Origin: Heterotrichella gracilis
Lineage: Eukaryota; Sar; Xanthophyceae; Tribonematales; Xanthonemataceae
Length of the DNA stretch: 64,000 bases
Assembly: GCA_032358255.1 (NCBI GenBank)
Contig: JAULBX010031813.1
Span: 102,767-166,766 of the forward strand
Reading direction: 5' to 3'
Shown: piece after piece, positions 1-12,900 of the stretch
How the letters are laid out: each line of letters begins with the position of its first letter
Position numbering within the stretch: the stretch's first letter is position 1
Program-made: the position numbers and the translations under genes
The notes under the pieces: generated by a model
Database searches by the model: none
What the model was told of the DNA's origin: nothing
What the model saw: only the letters and a program-made list of their open reading frames with translations

Positions 1-1363
1 TCTTGCTGGTTTGCTACATATACAGGCAGAAGGAGAAGGAAAGGGTAGCTAGGGGCCACTAGAATTCCCGTGGATGACATAGAAGAATGGGTAGGCTGAA
101 GAGCGCACATAGGGCGTGGAAACAGTGCTGGTTGTTAAGTGCCATCTAGGGGGAAAATTATACGGCACAAAAACACGGCACTGACCTAGTGGTACCACAG
201 CAGCTTGCATGTAGCTCCTGTTGCTAGGATGCTTTGTACAACAGACTAGGTATGCTTGTTGCCAAGCAGCACACAAAAGTTGTTTCAGGATGTGGGCACA
301 AAACCTGTAACACAAGAATTTACTTTATGTCAAACATCACCCTTTCGATGGCCCTTTGCTGCCGCCTGTTACCCCAAGCTGCCCACAACCCCCAACCCTG
401 CCCAGTGCTCCAGGGCTAGAGTACAAGATGTATCATTTGTGGGTCCCAGCTGTTGACACATGCACACGAACTGGTGCAAACCCACCACACCAGCGTTTCG
501 TTGGGCGTTGCAGCTACTGGTGGAGTCGAATTGGGTACCCAACGAGCTTGTGGCATGTCAACAACGGCATTACATGCCATAGATATACAATCTCCTCTGG
601 GGGCCGGGGGAAGGGGTGGTTTTTCAATAATTGCCCATGAGACATTGCACCGCAACTTGACAGTATCTAACTGGGTGCGTAAAGTAGGTGACTAGCCCCA
701 CGATGGGTTGTGTGCCATTCGCTGATTGCAGTACCAGGTGGGAACTGGTGTCGAACGGTGGTAGCGTACGTGGACACCCACCCACAATGCAAGCCTACCA
801 CCATCCCAATTGGTGGATGGCATATATACGAGGATGTGGTGTAAGGAACGGCAACGTAAGCCAGTAGTAGGCAACGACTGATAAGGCAACCAGAGCGACG
901 TGCGCAAAATGGCACCGTCGAAACATTGACAACGGCGGCGTCATGGCGTGGCATCCACATCGTATTGTCACCCCCCTTGCATTTAAAATTTTTCTGTAAC
1001 CGGCCGGCGGCTGGCCGGCGGCCTTTGTATGCACACGAAACCACCAACAATCTTCGTGTTGGTGAATTGCTGCTTTGCTGCTATGCCAGTTTCACGAACT
1101 CTGGCTCCAGCTTGTCCCCACACAACGTAAGTGTCAGGGTTTATCAACGGTACAGACGCGTTCGCGGCTTTGTTGCAGTTTCAGCATCGGCTTCCCTCGG
1201 CGCATCTGCTACCACACCCACACCCACAGCCAGTGCATGTGTGCCCAACACTACAACCTCGTACTCCATCCACGGCTTTGTCAGCACCATCCCACCGCTA
1301 TTAGCTTGCAACGCAGCAGATTTGCACCATACACGCTCGACGTATGGGGAGATTCCGGTCGCA
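1..1363. other. Upstream region of Nup85, no gene recognised
   Basis: I see no convincing coding exon here. An open frame runs from 926 into the first Nup85 exon, but its upstream part has no family resemblance and looks like 5' leader. The stretch 1000-1022 holds a small GC-rich inverted repeat (GCCGGCGGCTGGCCGGCGGC). The promoter of Nup85 presumably lies here, but I cannot place a TATA box or start site with confidence. Confidence 0.4.
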
Positions 1364-4300
1364 ATGATGGATTGCCAGGCCCCAGTGGGCAGCTCAGCCC
1401 AAGAAACAGTGCCGTGCTTGCCCGGGGGCCAACTGCACGTAGCGTTTGGAGCCGGGAACGAGCTGCATGTGTGCGACTGCTATGCTGACAAACAACCGGC
1501 ACAAAACAGCACAGCCACGACAATCAGATGGTGAGTATCGGCTGCCATCAGCTGTCGCCCATCAGCTGCCATCCATCACACCACTTTAAGTAGCGCCTCT
1601 ATATATACCCGCAGCTCAGCCCGAACCGTCACCTACACGCTTACTTATGGCTGCATGTGGCGCACCCCACGTCCTGTTCATCCGTGCAGCGTGCTGCATC
1701 GGGTCTTCCCAGTATTTTCAAACTTTTGGTGGGCTGTCCAGGCATGCATGCATATGCCAGTTGTGCCTGGGTTCACTCCCACCAACACGGTATCTTAACA
1801 AGGCTACCACCGTGCTGCAGGGGGTGCCCCACAGCGCCAGAACGACGAGTAATCCACGATACAGTCGCCATCTACCAGGAATTCCAGAGCACGCGGGGCG
1901 CAGGTATGGGGCAGAATTTTGAGCACAGCAAAACCCACTATTGCTGGGCGCTGGGTAGGGGTTTTTGAGTTTTCCCCCCCTTGTGTAGGTGCCTCTCAGG
2001 GGGCTGCGGCCGATGAGCAGCAGTATCAAAGGTTGTTGACCTACTGCAGCAAGATCAACGATGTGTTGGCTGCTGGCGAGCCCGGGTGAGTGCTGCCACC
2101 GTTGTTCAAACTGGACACATATTCCCCTTGCATAGGGTTTGGGGTACCCACAGGTGGAATACACGGTGCCAATGCTGCCGGGTCAGTCACAGGGGACGGC
2201 AGGAGATTTTTTGCCTGCTCGCTGTCTTCTTCCATTGCTGACAGTATACAGCAAAGGTTGTCTCTTTGTGTATTTCATACTCTGCCTTTCACCCGCACTT
2301 CAGCGCAACCCCCACCCTGTCTCTGCTCCACATCACAGCCACCCCCTTGCTGCAGGCTTGAGTCCGATGAGCCAGTGGCTGAGGAGGAGACGGAGGTGCT
2401 GAAAGAGCGGGCACTGTGGGAGCTGCTGCAGCTGTTCTTTGTGCACGCCGCGCGCGGCCAAGTGGCAATTGCAGAGGTGAAAACCCTAAACCCTTGCTCG
2501 CACCAACCGAACCCCGTCATCCTACCCACACGTCACTGCACAGCCAGTTGCTTGCCCCACCTATGCACCAGCGCCGCAAACCACTCACCCCACCCCTTCC
2601 CTCCTCACACCACCTCCCCAACCCCTTGCCACCACCACCACCCGCCTCCCCTCCTCACATCACTACCCACAACCCCTCCCCTCCCCTCCCCACCCCCTCA
2701 CACCCGCCCGCCCCCCTCCAGGACTTGGTCAATGGCACCGGCGCAACTACCGCTGCTGGGCCCCACCCCCTTCATGTACTCTGACCACAACAATACGCAC
2801 CTCCCCACCTCCCCCCACCCTCCCCACCATCAGTACTGACATCCGAATTGCCACCACCTGCATCCCCTCCGCAACCCCTCCTCACCCCACCACCCTCGCC
2901 TCCCCACAGGACCTGGTCCAATGGCACCGGCGCAACTACCGCCTGCTGGGCCCTGCCCCCTTCATGTACCGCGACACAGCCAAGGCAGCAGCAGAGCTGG
3001 AGCGCCCCGAGCGCCACCCCGCCTACTGGACCACCATCCAGCGCCTGATCGCCATCGGCTGGACCACCGAGGCGGCCGACCTCATCGGCCTGCACTCTGC
3101 ATGGATGTTCCATGGGTTCAATGCCGCAAGCCGCAATGAGCCGCAGGCCGCCACCAAGCTGCAGGTGCGGGCAACAGCATGGCTTCAATTTGCGCACAGG
3201 GGTGTGTGTTTGGATTAGTGTATTGTTTCTTGGGGGGTGGGGAGGGGTGGGGTGGGGTTGTATCCTGTTCCACTGGCTTATGGAAGCTGTGGCCCTACCC
3301 AAAGCTATAGGAATCATTGTGAAGCTGTTTTAATGTCGGCCCAAAAATTGTGTGTCGAAGGGTTTACGTTTGAACAACATATATACTTGATACCCCCTTT
3401 CTCTGCAGGTGCGGGTGCTTGAGGAGTTGACGCTGCTTCTGCGCAAGATGCCTCGCCTGGTGCCAACTGGCAAGCCGGCCAAGGGGAGGGCATTTGAGGA
3501 CCCGCAGGAGTACAGTGCGCAGAGGTGCGGCCCACAAATACCCTACCAGGGTTTGCTGCTAGTGGAGGAATACCCCTACTAAGGGTTCTGCGTGTGGCTG
3601 CATTGCGCATACATTCTCCCTTGAGATGAGGCTGATTGAGATCCAGTCTGCATTTTTAGATAGCATGCGAGAAAAAAGTAAAGGTAAAACGTGTTGTAAA
3701 CCTGGCCACCCCTGCAGGCGCGCCTTCCTGGCACAGTGCAAGGAGGACGTTGCGGACTCCGCCGTTTGGCGCCACGTGGCGGAGGCGGATGGCGCTGACG
3801 TGGCGCAGCACATACGCCTGTGCTTTGGGGTGATGGCGGGGTTCCCAGACTGCCTGGAGCGGGCCACTGGCACCTGGCTGGAGCTCATGGTGGCCAACCT
3901 GCTGCATGTGGTGCCCATGACACGACCACAGGTATATTTCCCAGCAACCCACAACCACTGATTTATGTACTTGGATGCCCTGATCCACCACAAAACCCGA
4001 CCAACGCTGCTGCTTGGATCACATGACGACGTGACTCGCATGCCAACGCTGCTGCTGTGTGCGCAACCCCACAATTATCTGGAATCTGACCCCAGTTGCT
4101 ATCCGCGCAGGCCGAGCTGCGAGGCCTCGTCCAGAGCTGTGTGGGCACCAAGGGGGATAACGCGTCCGACCCCCCACTTCTGCACCTCCTGGTTGACCTG
4201 CTGCCCGAGGCCGCTGAGCTGGACACTCACCCGGTGGTGCAGCGGGCAAGCGACCACTGCAGCAGGTGCGCACCCACCCACCACCACCACCACACACACC

Positions 4301-6509
4301 TGGCCACCCGCATTCACACACACCCATGCACACATGCGCTCTTGCACCCACGCGTGTGCCGGCGCCCATGCACCAGAGAGTCTCCCTGTCCCTCACCTCA
4401 CCTGCGTCGGGCTTGGCCACCACACTCCATCACCATCAACCCCTTTTATCCACCCGCGCTACAGGCGGTCCATGGCACCCCGCTCCCCACCCCCTTTCTA
4501 CCCCCTTACCCCCCACCCCCATCCTTGCCACAGGTGGTTCATGGCGCACATACTCGAGGTGCTCGCCTGCCGACCCGCCTCAGCAGCCGCTCTCTCCCGC
4601 TCTCTCCCCTCGGGGGGTGACCAGTTTGAGCAGTTTGTGCTCGAGTATGCCGCCTCCCTCATGCCGCTGCCCACGCTCTGGCAAGTGGCCGCCGAGTACT
4701 TGGCTTGGTGCCCGGTGCATGGCGCGGACGCGATGGCGCTGCTAGTGGAGCGCATGCCGGTGGAGGGGGCGGATGAGGCGTTGGCGACCAAGGTGCTTCG
4801 GTTCTGCCAGCGGCACGACATGCAGGATGCAGCGGCAGGTGCGGGGCGGGGTGGTGGGGGGCCTTGTGGGGAGGGCGGGTGGTGGGGTGGTGGTGGCCCT
4901 TGGAGGTGGTGGGGTGATGCGGGGTCTTGTTTGTTTGTTGGGTGGGTGGGTGGTGCTTTCTTTGTCCTGCCAGCACAACACAGTAAGCTTAGCATCATGA
5001 CATCAACAGTCGTTGTATTGCACTCCCTTTTCTGACCCCGTCCCTTCCCCCCCTTGCAGCCGTGTGCCGCACCGTGGGCATGGCCATGTGGCGCCAGGAC
5101 AGGGTGGCCGCAGCGCTGACATGGTTCCTGCAGGCCAACGACACCTGGCGCGCTGAGCTGGCGCTGCGGCCGCTGGTGGAGCAGGTGGAGCATGCCGTGC
5201 GCACCTGCTGCATAACAGGTGAGGGGACTGACCTGAACCCTTGCAAGGGAAATAAAACCTATTAGGGTGTGATATTTTGGTGGTTCAGGTTTCTGCGTGG
5301 TAATGCCCCTGCGAGGTGGAACGTTCGAATTCATGTTTCGTAACCATGCCTATGCAGTGCACACAGGCGATTGCGGCTTGGCAGTGAATGGGAATACACG
5401 CAAAGTGCTGCCAGCATGTTCGCCCCCATGTGCCAACCCTATACCCCCACCACCCCATGCTCAGGCGCCCCCTTGGACGATTTGGCAGCCTTTGAGGGCA
5501 TCCTCACCACCCTGTCTCAGAGCCAAGCAGGCACGCCATTGACGCGGGGGGTGACCGCCTTTTTATCGCTGTTCCTGCAGCTCCAGCAGGCGCTGCACAA
5601 GCTTGCGCAGCTTGGTCCCGGGGGGGAAAGCAGTGAGGTAAACCCTAATCCCGACCCTAGACCCTAACCCTGGACGAAAACCAGGCAAACCCTCAACCCT
5701 ATTCTGGCTGGTTTGGTGTTCCCCTTGGTCCAGCATGTTGCCTGGTTGTGTTTCCCTCCTTCCCCTTCTATTCCTTCCCTCGACTCGTCTCCTCCTCTTT
5801 TCGATGTTGCCTGACAACCCCCTTCCCCCCCTCCCTCCAGGCACGCTCCGCCCGAGTGTCTGCCCATGGCGCCCTCATGCCCCTCATCAAGGACCGCATC
5901 GCGCCCAAGTCCCTGTGGGTGCCCCTGCTGTTCAGCGCCATCCCCCTGATGGAGGCATCGCCCCCCCTGTTCTCGCACGCAGACACAAACGCGCTGCTGG
6001 CGTGCCTGCAGGTGAGGCGCAGCACCACACCCTTGGACCCTATCGAGGGTAATAAATAATCATGTGCCCTCACGTTCACTTTGCACAGTTGCACATTGAA
6101 GCAAGAAAAAGTAACTTCCTATTACTGTTGTCAAAGGGATAGTGGCATTAGTTACAACCGCAAGCGGTGCTACTAGTACCACAATGTGTTCAAGCCGAGC
6201 GCCGCATTCCAAGACGATGTATTTTACGACACATGTATGCATATGGTGCACCTGAGGTGGGTGCCGCGCTCCTCTGTGGTTCACCACATACCTAATGCAA
6301 CGCCGCACCGAAACCCTAAACCCTAAACCCTAAACCCCATCCTCCCCCCCCCACAGGAGCTGGACATGTACCAGCAGACCACCGGCACCTCCCCCGACCC
6401 CACCGATGCAGCCAGGTGCAAAACGGTTCGCCTGGCCCTGGCGCGCAACCTGGCTCGCTCCCACGCAGCCGAGGCTACACCGCTCTCCCAGGGACTCACA
6501 GTACCGTGA
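1364..6509 (+). CDS. NUP85: Nucleoporin Nup85 (Y-complex scaffold)
   Basis: Scaffold protein of the Y (Nup107-160) complex of the nuclear pore. Exons I can place: 1364-1530, one or two uncertain exons between 1611 and 1902, 1989-2087, 2355-2476, 2910-3164, 3409-3524, 3718-3931, 4111-4265, 4534-4838, 5060-5218, 5465-5637, 5841-6011 and 6357-6509 (stop TGA). The order of conserved blocks matches Nup85: an N-terminal beta blade (LPGGQLHVAFGAGNELHVCD), helical repeats, the FEQFVLEYAASLMPLPTLWQ block, VLRFCQRHDMQ, RIAPKSLWVPLLFSAIPLME and the C-terminal VRLALARNLAR, close to the animal LSLARNLARAI ending. The start is the ATG pair at 1364/1367, just before the beta blade; further upstream is not conserved. 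Introns 2477-2909 and 4266-4533 contain decayed copies of the next exon's first bases. The N-terminal exon joins are the weak part of the model. Confidence 0.85.
2722..2787 (+). repeat. Decayed copy of a Nup85 exon start inside the preceding intron
   Basis: Bases 2717-2787, including a CTCCAG acceptor-like site, repeat the acceptor and first roughly 65 bases of the true exon at 2910, offset 188 bp. Compared with the true exon, the copy has lost one base in GGTC(C)AATGG and one in CCGC(C)TGCTGG, so it cannot encode the same peptide in one frame. It reads as a degraded tandem duplicate that now lies within intron sequence. Confidence 0.85.
4461..4480 (+). repeat. Short decayed echo of a Nup85 exon start
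   Basis: ACAG followed by GCGGTCCATGGCACC resembles the acceptor and first bases of the real exon at 4534 (ACAG, then GTGGTTCATGGCGCA), 69 bp downstream. The match is imperfect and short, so this is weaker than the copy at 2722. Confidence 0.5.
6310..6336. repeat. Interstitial telomere-type repeat (CCCTAAA)n
   Basis: About four units of CCCTAAA lie in the last Nup85 intron, just before the polypyrimidine tract of the final acceptor. The unit is the Arabidopsis-type telomere sequence read on the C-rich strand. Another variant array lies at 5639-5668 in the preceding part of the same gene. Confidence 0.9.
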
Positions 6510-9500
6510 TGCCAGGGACTCACAATGCCGTGACTCCCCTTCGTTCACTGCCGGAACCCACACGTTCACCTTCAACAGATCGCCTGTGCCACTCCTGCAA
6601 ATGCGGCTGTTTTTCACACCCGCTTAATACCAAGACTACCTATCAGCGATTGTGCGCAACCCTTCGCTAGGGTCTTGAGCCTGCTGCGCTCGGACGGTGA
6701 CTGGGACCCATGCGTCGCCGCGAGGTACCGCTTTGGGACCGTCAACACTGGGGGATATAGGGCAGCTGGGTGTGCTGCAGCAGCTTTCTGGGTTTGTGGG
6801 GTATCTGTGCAGCAAATGGGGGTAGAATGGGTGCTCGGGGCAAAGTGTGCATGTAGCCTTGCATGGGGTAGCGGGGTACTACAGCAAGGCTGAATTTCCA
6901 ACTACCAGCCACGTTCAAATTTTGATGCAAGCATGCGTGGGGCCATCCCATGCACGCATCGCTGTTGGCTGTGTTTGCCTGTTTTTGCATGTCATGTGTT
7001 TTCTTTCCCACAGGAATCATGTGTATATCAGCAAGCATTACTACTCTTCAGTGCGTACGTAAGCACACATATAGGGTTTTAGGGTTCCAACGCATGCTCT
7101 ACCAAAGTCCATACTGATCATCCTACTATTTGGCGCATCCGCTCAGACTCGCTAATTAATAATTAGTGGTGTATTTCTGCAACTATCTGTTCTCACATGC
7201 CTGGGGCCAGGCTGTCAACCCTTTTTGTGCCCATTTCACGATGCTTTTGCTAGGGCTAAAGGGGGTTTCAACTTGACAAGCATATTAGCTACTACCACCC
7301 TCCTTTCAGTTTTCTTCTGTTGATGGTACGCTTGTATTGGTGATGCAACGTGCGTGATTGGACCCATCTCGCAGACCCCGGAAAAAATACACACAAGTGG
7401 TGTGACTCAACAGTCTCGACCCGGCGCACGAATTGGCAGTTTGTCACCAGTGCACGACCTGATTTACCCAATAGCCCACTGGTGAGCGCTACCAATTGTT
7501 GATTGATTGTCATCACAGTTTTTCAAAGCAGGCCAGGTGCTTGCGGGGTGAGGGACTGCCAGTCGAGTCAGGCCCTGATGTTGGGATACCATTGGGGAGG
7601 AGTAACATAGTGCAATATCTTTTTGTAATTTGGCGCCATGCGCATGCCCTGGTGCTGCCAATGGCCAAGGCCGGGGCTCGACTGACTCTCTGGACTACCC
7701 ATAATCTGATGTAATAAAGGATAATTATGCCATGAATGGACTATGGTAGTGGCTCATTATTTGCCGTATGCAAGCACCGTTCAGCCTCAAGAGCTTCGCC
7801 AATATCTCCCACCTTTGTGCTAGGTATGCTTGGTACCAGCAAGGTACCAGCAAGGACAACAATGTGCTGCCCTGTAGGTGACATGCACACTTGTCCTGCA
7901 CACTACCCTTGGTTTCTGGCGAGGGGGTACACGCCCTGTTGTGTGTGTTGTGCCTGGCTGTTTCCTGTGGGCCTTTTTCCTTCTTCTTTCTAACTTGGGG
8001 TGTGAGGAGCTGGGTTTGAAACCCTAATGGCTGCAAGACTGCATATTCAAGGACAGGAACAAGCTGTGCACGTCCACCAATAGTTCAATCATTGAAAGCA
8101 CTTGTCAGACCAGACTTTCCTTGAGCACTGGACGACGCTCACCCAAATCTGAAGGTTATGACACTGATGCATGCATGCACCTATCACTTGCATGCATGCA
8201 TATGCATAGCTTTCTGCACAAGTCGTCCGCCTCCTCGTACGCCAACTGCTCAAACCGAGAGATTGATCGATGTGGATAGGTCAGCACGAACGTGGCCAAC
8301 AGTTTGCTGACTGTCCAGATGTGCTGACTGGGTTGGTCTGACATATGGTTCGAATTCGACCCGTCCAGCTGCACGGCTTTGGTCCGGCGCAGGCAAGCGA
8401 CTTCTCGCGAAGTCGGGCATTTAGACAACTCTATAAGTTTAGAACAAAAGCCACAGGCGTGGCAAAATCTCGCTGCAGTGTCCCGTTTCTGTGCACGGTG
8501 CACTAGGTCGTCCTTGACAACGCTTCCGAAGGAGGCACTGGTGCCCGCAGTAATAGTCTATTTGGATATTGTGACATAACTATACGCTGCAGGATGGCAA
8601 CTCCAATCTACTGCCAGGGCCAACAATGTGGCAGGGCAGGCAACTCACGCGGAGCAGTTGCAAGCTTGTCGGGTCTAAGGTGGGCTTTGCCTGTTGATTG
8701 TGGGTTTAGGGTCATCGGCCGATGGGGCAACGGTACTCGCTGGTTTCCTGAGAAAGGGGTGCCTACCTTGTTACAATGGAACGTGTGCACTGCGTGCTCA
8801 CTTCATTTGTATATTTGCAAATATATATTTGTTGCCAGGGTTGCAAGGAGGCCCTAGGGCTGCATGCTCACTGAGCAGGTCTGCGTCTGCCCCTCGACTC
8901 TAAAAGTTTACGTACATGCTGCAGTTGCCCTGCAGCCCACCTCCTCAGCTGGGCGGTGCTTACTGGTATTAGGCTTCAAAGCTGACTGCTTAGCAACTGA
9001 TTTCTTGTCTGAAACAACCCTAACTGTCCTCTATTGCAAGTAGAGGAGGGTGCAAATGCTCCACACCACCTTGTGAAGTGTCTCGTTGCCCCAACCCACC
9101 TTTCTATATGCAGGTTAGCCAAATCATCAACGCTGATGGGCAGGTCTCACCGTATTGGCCTCGGTCTGCCCAACAAAGGACAGTTGCAGGGGTGGGTGCG
9201 TGCCGTCAGCGCTGGATCAGCAGGCCTGTTACCTCCTGCCAGTGCCAGCAAAAGGTCCAACTCAGAAGGGGAGGAGCTTGATTTTTCATCTGATACCTAC
9301 AACGAAACACCACGACATGGTATCCAGAGGTTGAACAAAAACCTCGAGGGCTTGCACGTGGAAGTCAGGATATTGCTTGTCTTGCTTATATTCTGCGCAG
9401 TGTGGAGGTGCTACACGATGTTGTCCTGAGTTTGCTACCCGCGCGCTTCAAGTAGGGGTCAAAGGGGTTTATTGTGTTCTCCTTCGTGTCTAGTGGGTGT

Positions 9501-9938
9501 AGTGCTATGGTTCACCAGGTAGTTTAACTAATACATGCATTCCAGCAATCATGCCCATGGGCCATGCCTGTGACAGTGCTGGCGCCAGATTAGCTGTCAG
9601 TCGTGCACATGCGGTGCCATATAGAGCGGCCCTGGCACTGTATATGGTTCACATGTTAATTTTCACACGTAAATAGACGCCATTGTTACATAGTACCGTC
9701 CAGTTGCCTGTCCTCTGCGGCACCAACGGAGATTTGGTGTGTCTCGTCCGATAAGTTATTCCTGTTGGTGCTGGTATTGTTGCGAAAAGGCCTATAGATT
9801 GACCAGACAATGTCATCGTAGAAATTGGACCGCTGCCGCTGCGGCAGATATGTGTGATCACAACAACCATGTAAATGTGCACAGAGTAATAACAGACGTT
9901 TCTCTCCGCTGACTCAGAGCCCTGGTCCTCACTGGCCT
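6510..9938. other. Gene-poor stretch between Nup85 and the next gene
   Basis: No recognised gene. A minus-strand open frame at 8156-8503 and a plus-strand frame ending at 9429 could be exons. The latter has an acidic stretch (SNSEGEELDFSSDTYNETP) followed by a C-terminal hydrophobic segment (ILLVLLIFCAVW), as in tail-anchored proteins. Neither resembles a family I know, and neither has a chain of convincing splice partners. A palindrome-rich TGCATGCATGCATATGCAT tract lies at about 8190-8207. The composition is AT-richer than that of the flanking exons. Confidence 0.4.
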
Positions 9939-12900
9939 TCACTTGTGGTACACATAATACACACAGTCTCCGTGCTTCGTGCACTTGATGCTCCCGCTGC
10001 TAAAGGGCCGACCCGTGAACACGCGCCACTTGTCGCGCACCGCACCCTGCCACAGCACGTGGTTCAGAGAGGCCATGTCGCAATTGAACGCCCGCTGCTG
10101 CTCCACCCGAGGCTGTTTCGCATGTGACTGTTCCACCTGTGCCTGCCCCGCTTGCTGCTGTGCCGCAGCGGCTTGCCTGGCCAGGTCTGGGTCATCCGAT
10201 GGCTGGGCCACATCATGGAATGTGCCTGTTAATCTACCAAGAGAAATAAATTCAGAATCCACAGCCACAAGGGCTTTCGGCGCCGGCGCCCGAAAGGGGG
10301 GTGTCATGCCGTGCGCTCCTTGTGTGGCGTTGGATTGCCCTGGCGGAGTGTGGATTCCAGCAAATGTGCACATGCTGGGCGCCTCCCCAGCGTACATGCA
10401 CGCATGCTGCTGCTCCATGCGCTGGCAGATGTCCACAAAGGCCGCCTGCACGGGTTTAACCTAAGGGTTTAACTTAAGGGTTTAGGGTTTAGGGTACAAA
10501 TGAGGACCAATCAGGCCTGCGTGTACGAGTGCATACACTGCCCCAATCTCACCCCATAGCGGCTTGATTTTCGAAAATGTATCAAAGTTGTGTTTGTTTG
10601 TTTGCTATTATTTTAGAGGCATTCCGCTTGGGATGGGACCACCCAAAGCTGTGAAACAGCACCATGCATGTGCTTTGCCATCAGAGCAATTGTGTCACAG
10701 GTCTGCTGAGGAGCCCTGCTATGGACAGTGCAGCCCTTGACAAGTTGACAGCACACTCACTCACATGGCTACATGGCGAGTGCACTGGCTACTTTATGAT
10801 GCCAGACTGCAGCAAGCTAGCAAAAATGATGGTGAGGTTTGAGACGCACCATTGTGCCCCCCACCACGCCCGCATTATAAACCCTCCCAGCTCCCCTTCG
10901 TCCCGCTGCGGCGCCTCTCCCTGCCCCCAGCCTCTTTTACTCCCCCACCCCGTAGCACTCCACCACCTTGCGTGCCATCCAATCAGAGTCCTGTTGGGCG
11001 TTGGAGTACATAGGTTGAAACTGGAAAATAGACTACAAATTTTAGATGAACAACTTTGACATTGGGATGAGAAATTGGGATCATCGATAAAAAAAGTTGG
11101 GTCAAGTAGAAATAAACAAGGGCTGCTTGGCGCAAGGCATTTGAGACTGAATGCTAATCTGGCTGTTTTGCTGGAACGCATGTAATCATGTAGACGTAAA
11201 TTTGCGCCTCCAGGGCGTTGGTTGGCAAAGAGACAAAGCGAGAAACAGGCAGAAACATCTGAGCGGAAAAATGGGATGCAGTTATTTTGTGTATTTATTC
11301 CAGCACCCAGCAGCAGCCCATGTCCCCACCTGCTGCGTGTTCACCCACAGTGCGTACTCCTGTGCCTGCTGGTGCATGAGCTGGAAGGGGTTGCGCGCCA
11401 CCTGGGAGTCACTGGCGTCCATGTGGATCACGTAGCGAACCTGGGAGCCTGGGGGGCCAGGGGCAAGGGGGGCGCATTACAGGCAGGGTGGCTGGTCGCC
11501 TCCCCAGGACCTGGATGTAATTGGCAACCCCAGGCGGGGGTCATAGGCCCCCGGTCATTGCGCAGGGGGGGGGGGATGCGCCAGGTACTACACTGAGCCA
11601 CTTGTTATTAAAAGGCAATATGAATACATTAGGCTGATGTGAAACCGCAGGACACTGCCTGCCATCATGCCATGTAACCCATCCTCAGTGCAATGCCATA
11701 TATGCAACATTCCTTTCCCTTGCAGGCCTGCATGATACAGGCCACAAGCATCATTAACAAGCTCGAATGCAAAGTAATCAATGCCAGTAATTCAATTTGA
11801 AATGACCCACCTGATGCCAGCAGCCACCGCCAGTACACCCCCCAGCGCTCATCCACCATGGACCAACCAGGGTGCGCCAGCGCCACCTGTTGCACTTGCA
11901 CAGGCCCCAGGCGCAGCCTCCGCACAACCCCATGCGACAACCCATCATGAAACAGCACCGCTGGCAGGGTAAGCTTGATGACCGATGTCCACCACCTGAT
12001 GATGTACATGAATAATATAAATAAATAGATATAAATAAATAAATGTAAACAAATCAATAAATATACATATAAATAAATAAATAAATAAATGAATATATTA
12101 ATGAATGAATGGATAAACAAATATGTCCACCACCTGATGATGTACATGGTGTCCTCGGGGCGGACCCAGCCGGGGTGGTGGTAGCAGTAGTGGGGATCCA
12201 CCCGGGTGAAAAAATAGGTGGAGAGGATGACGCCTGGTGCATTCACAGCTGCCATTGGGGTACTGAATACGTACTCCCCCTGTTGTACCTGGGGGTGTTG
12301 AGACGCATCTCTGCTGGTGTCCTGGAAACTCTGCCTCCGTTCATTTTGGCTTGTGTTGCTGCGTGAGATGGGCCTGGGTGGAGCCTCAGAGGACTTTGAG
12401 TTGTGGAGCGCGCTGGAATCTCCAATTGGATTGTGTTGAACTTCCTCGTTCATTGCAGCCGCGCTGGTCCCTCCCTGGCTTGCAATTGCTCCTAGACTCC
12501 GGCGGCTCTTCTGAGTAGAGTGACCTGAGTGCATGCACCTGCTGACTATGATGGCAGCAAGCCTGCAAAAGGTCTGGTGGTCGGGGAATCCCAGCTGAGT
12601 GGGCTGGTACCCCTGTAAACCCCTCAACTGCACCATCAGCCCCGCCAGCCTGCCAGCTGTCACTGCTAGCGTGCTGTTGCCGTGGCCAGCACTCCTCAAC
12701 TGCAGCTCGAATGCACTGTCGCCAGGTGGCAGCGATGAGTGGAGCTGCTCCAGTGCCTGTGTGCTCAGCCCAAGCAGGTACTCCCTGGTGATGGCCTCTA
12801 CAAGCTGGGCTCCTGTACAGGCACCCAGTGGCGATGGCTGGGATAGGGCTAAAGCAGTTTCTTCCAATTTGAAAGGCGCAGTTGTGCTTTGCGCAGTCGC

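Noticed and set aside
926-1363. N-terminal extension of Nup85 from the ATG at 926
   Set aside because: The segment has no helical or blade character and the conserved beta blade starts right after the ATG pair at 1364.
2090-2839. A 249-codon plus-strand open frame as a separate Pro/His-rich protein
   Set aside because: Only 2355-2476 of it is a Nup85 exon; the Pro/His-rich remainder is the C-rich intron.
3965-5035. A 356-codon plus-strand open frame
   Set aside because: It crosses three C-rich introns of Nup85; only the parts between proper splice sites match the family.
6310-6336. Telomere repeats as evidence of a chromosome end
   Set aside because: Only about four units, inside an intron, with genes continuing on both sides.
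8155-8210. TGCATGCATGCATATGCAT tract as a hairpin terminator or RNA gene
   Set aside because: Self-complementary only because of the GCATGC core repeat; no stem-loop with a distinct loop and no tRNA or snRNA features.
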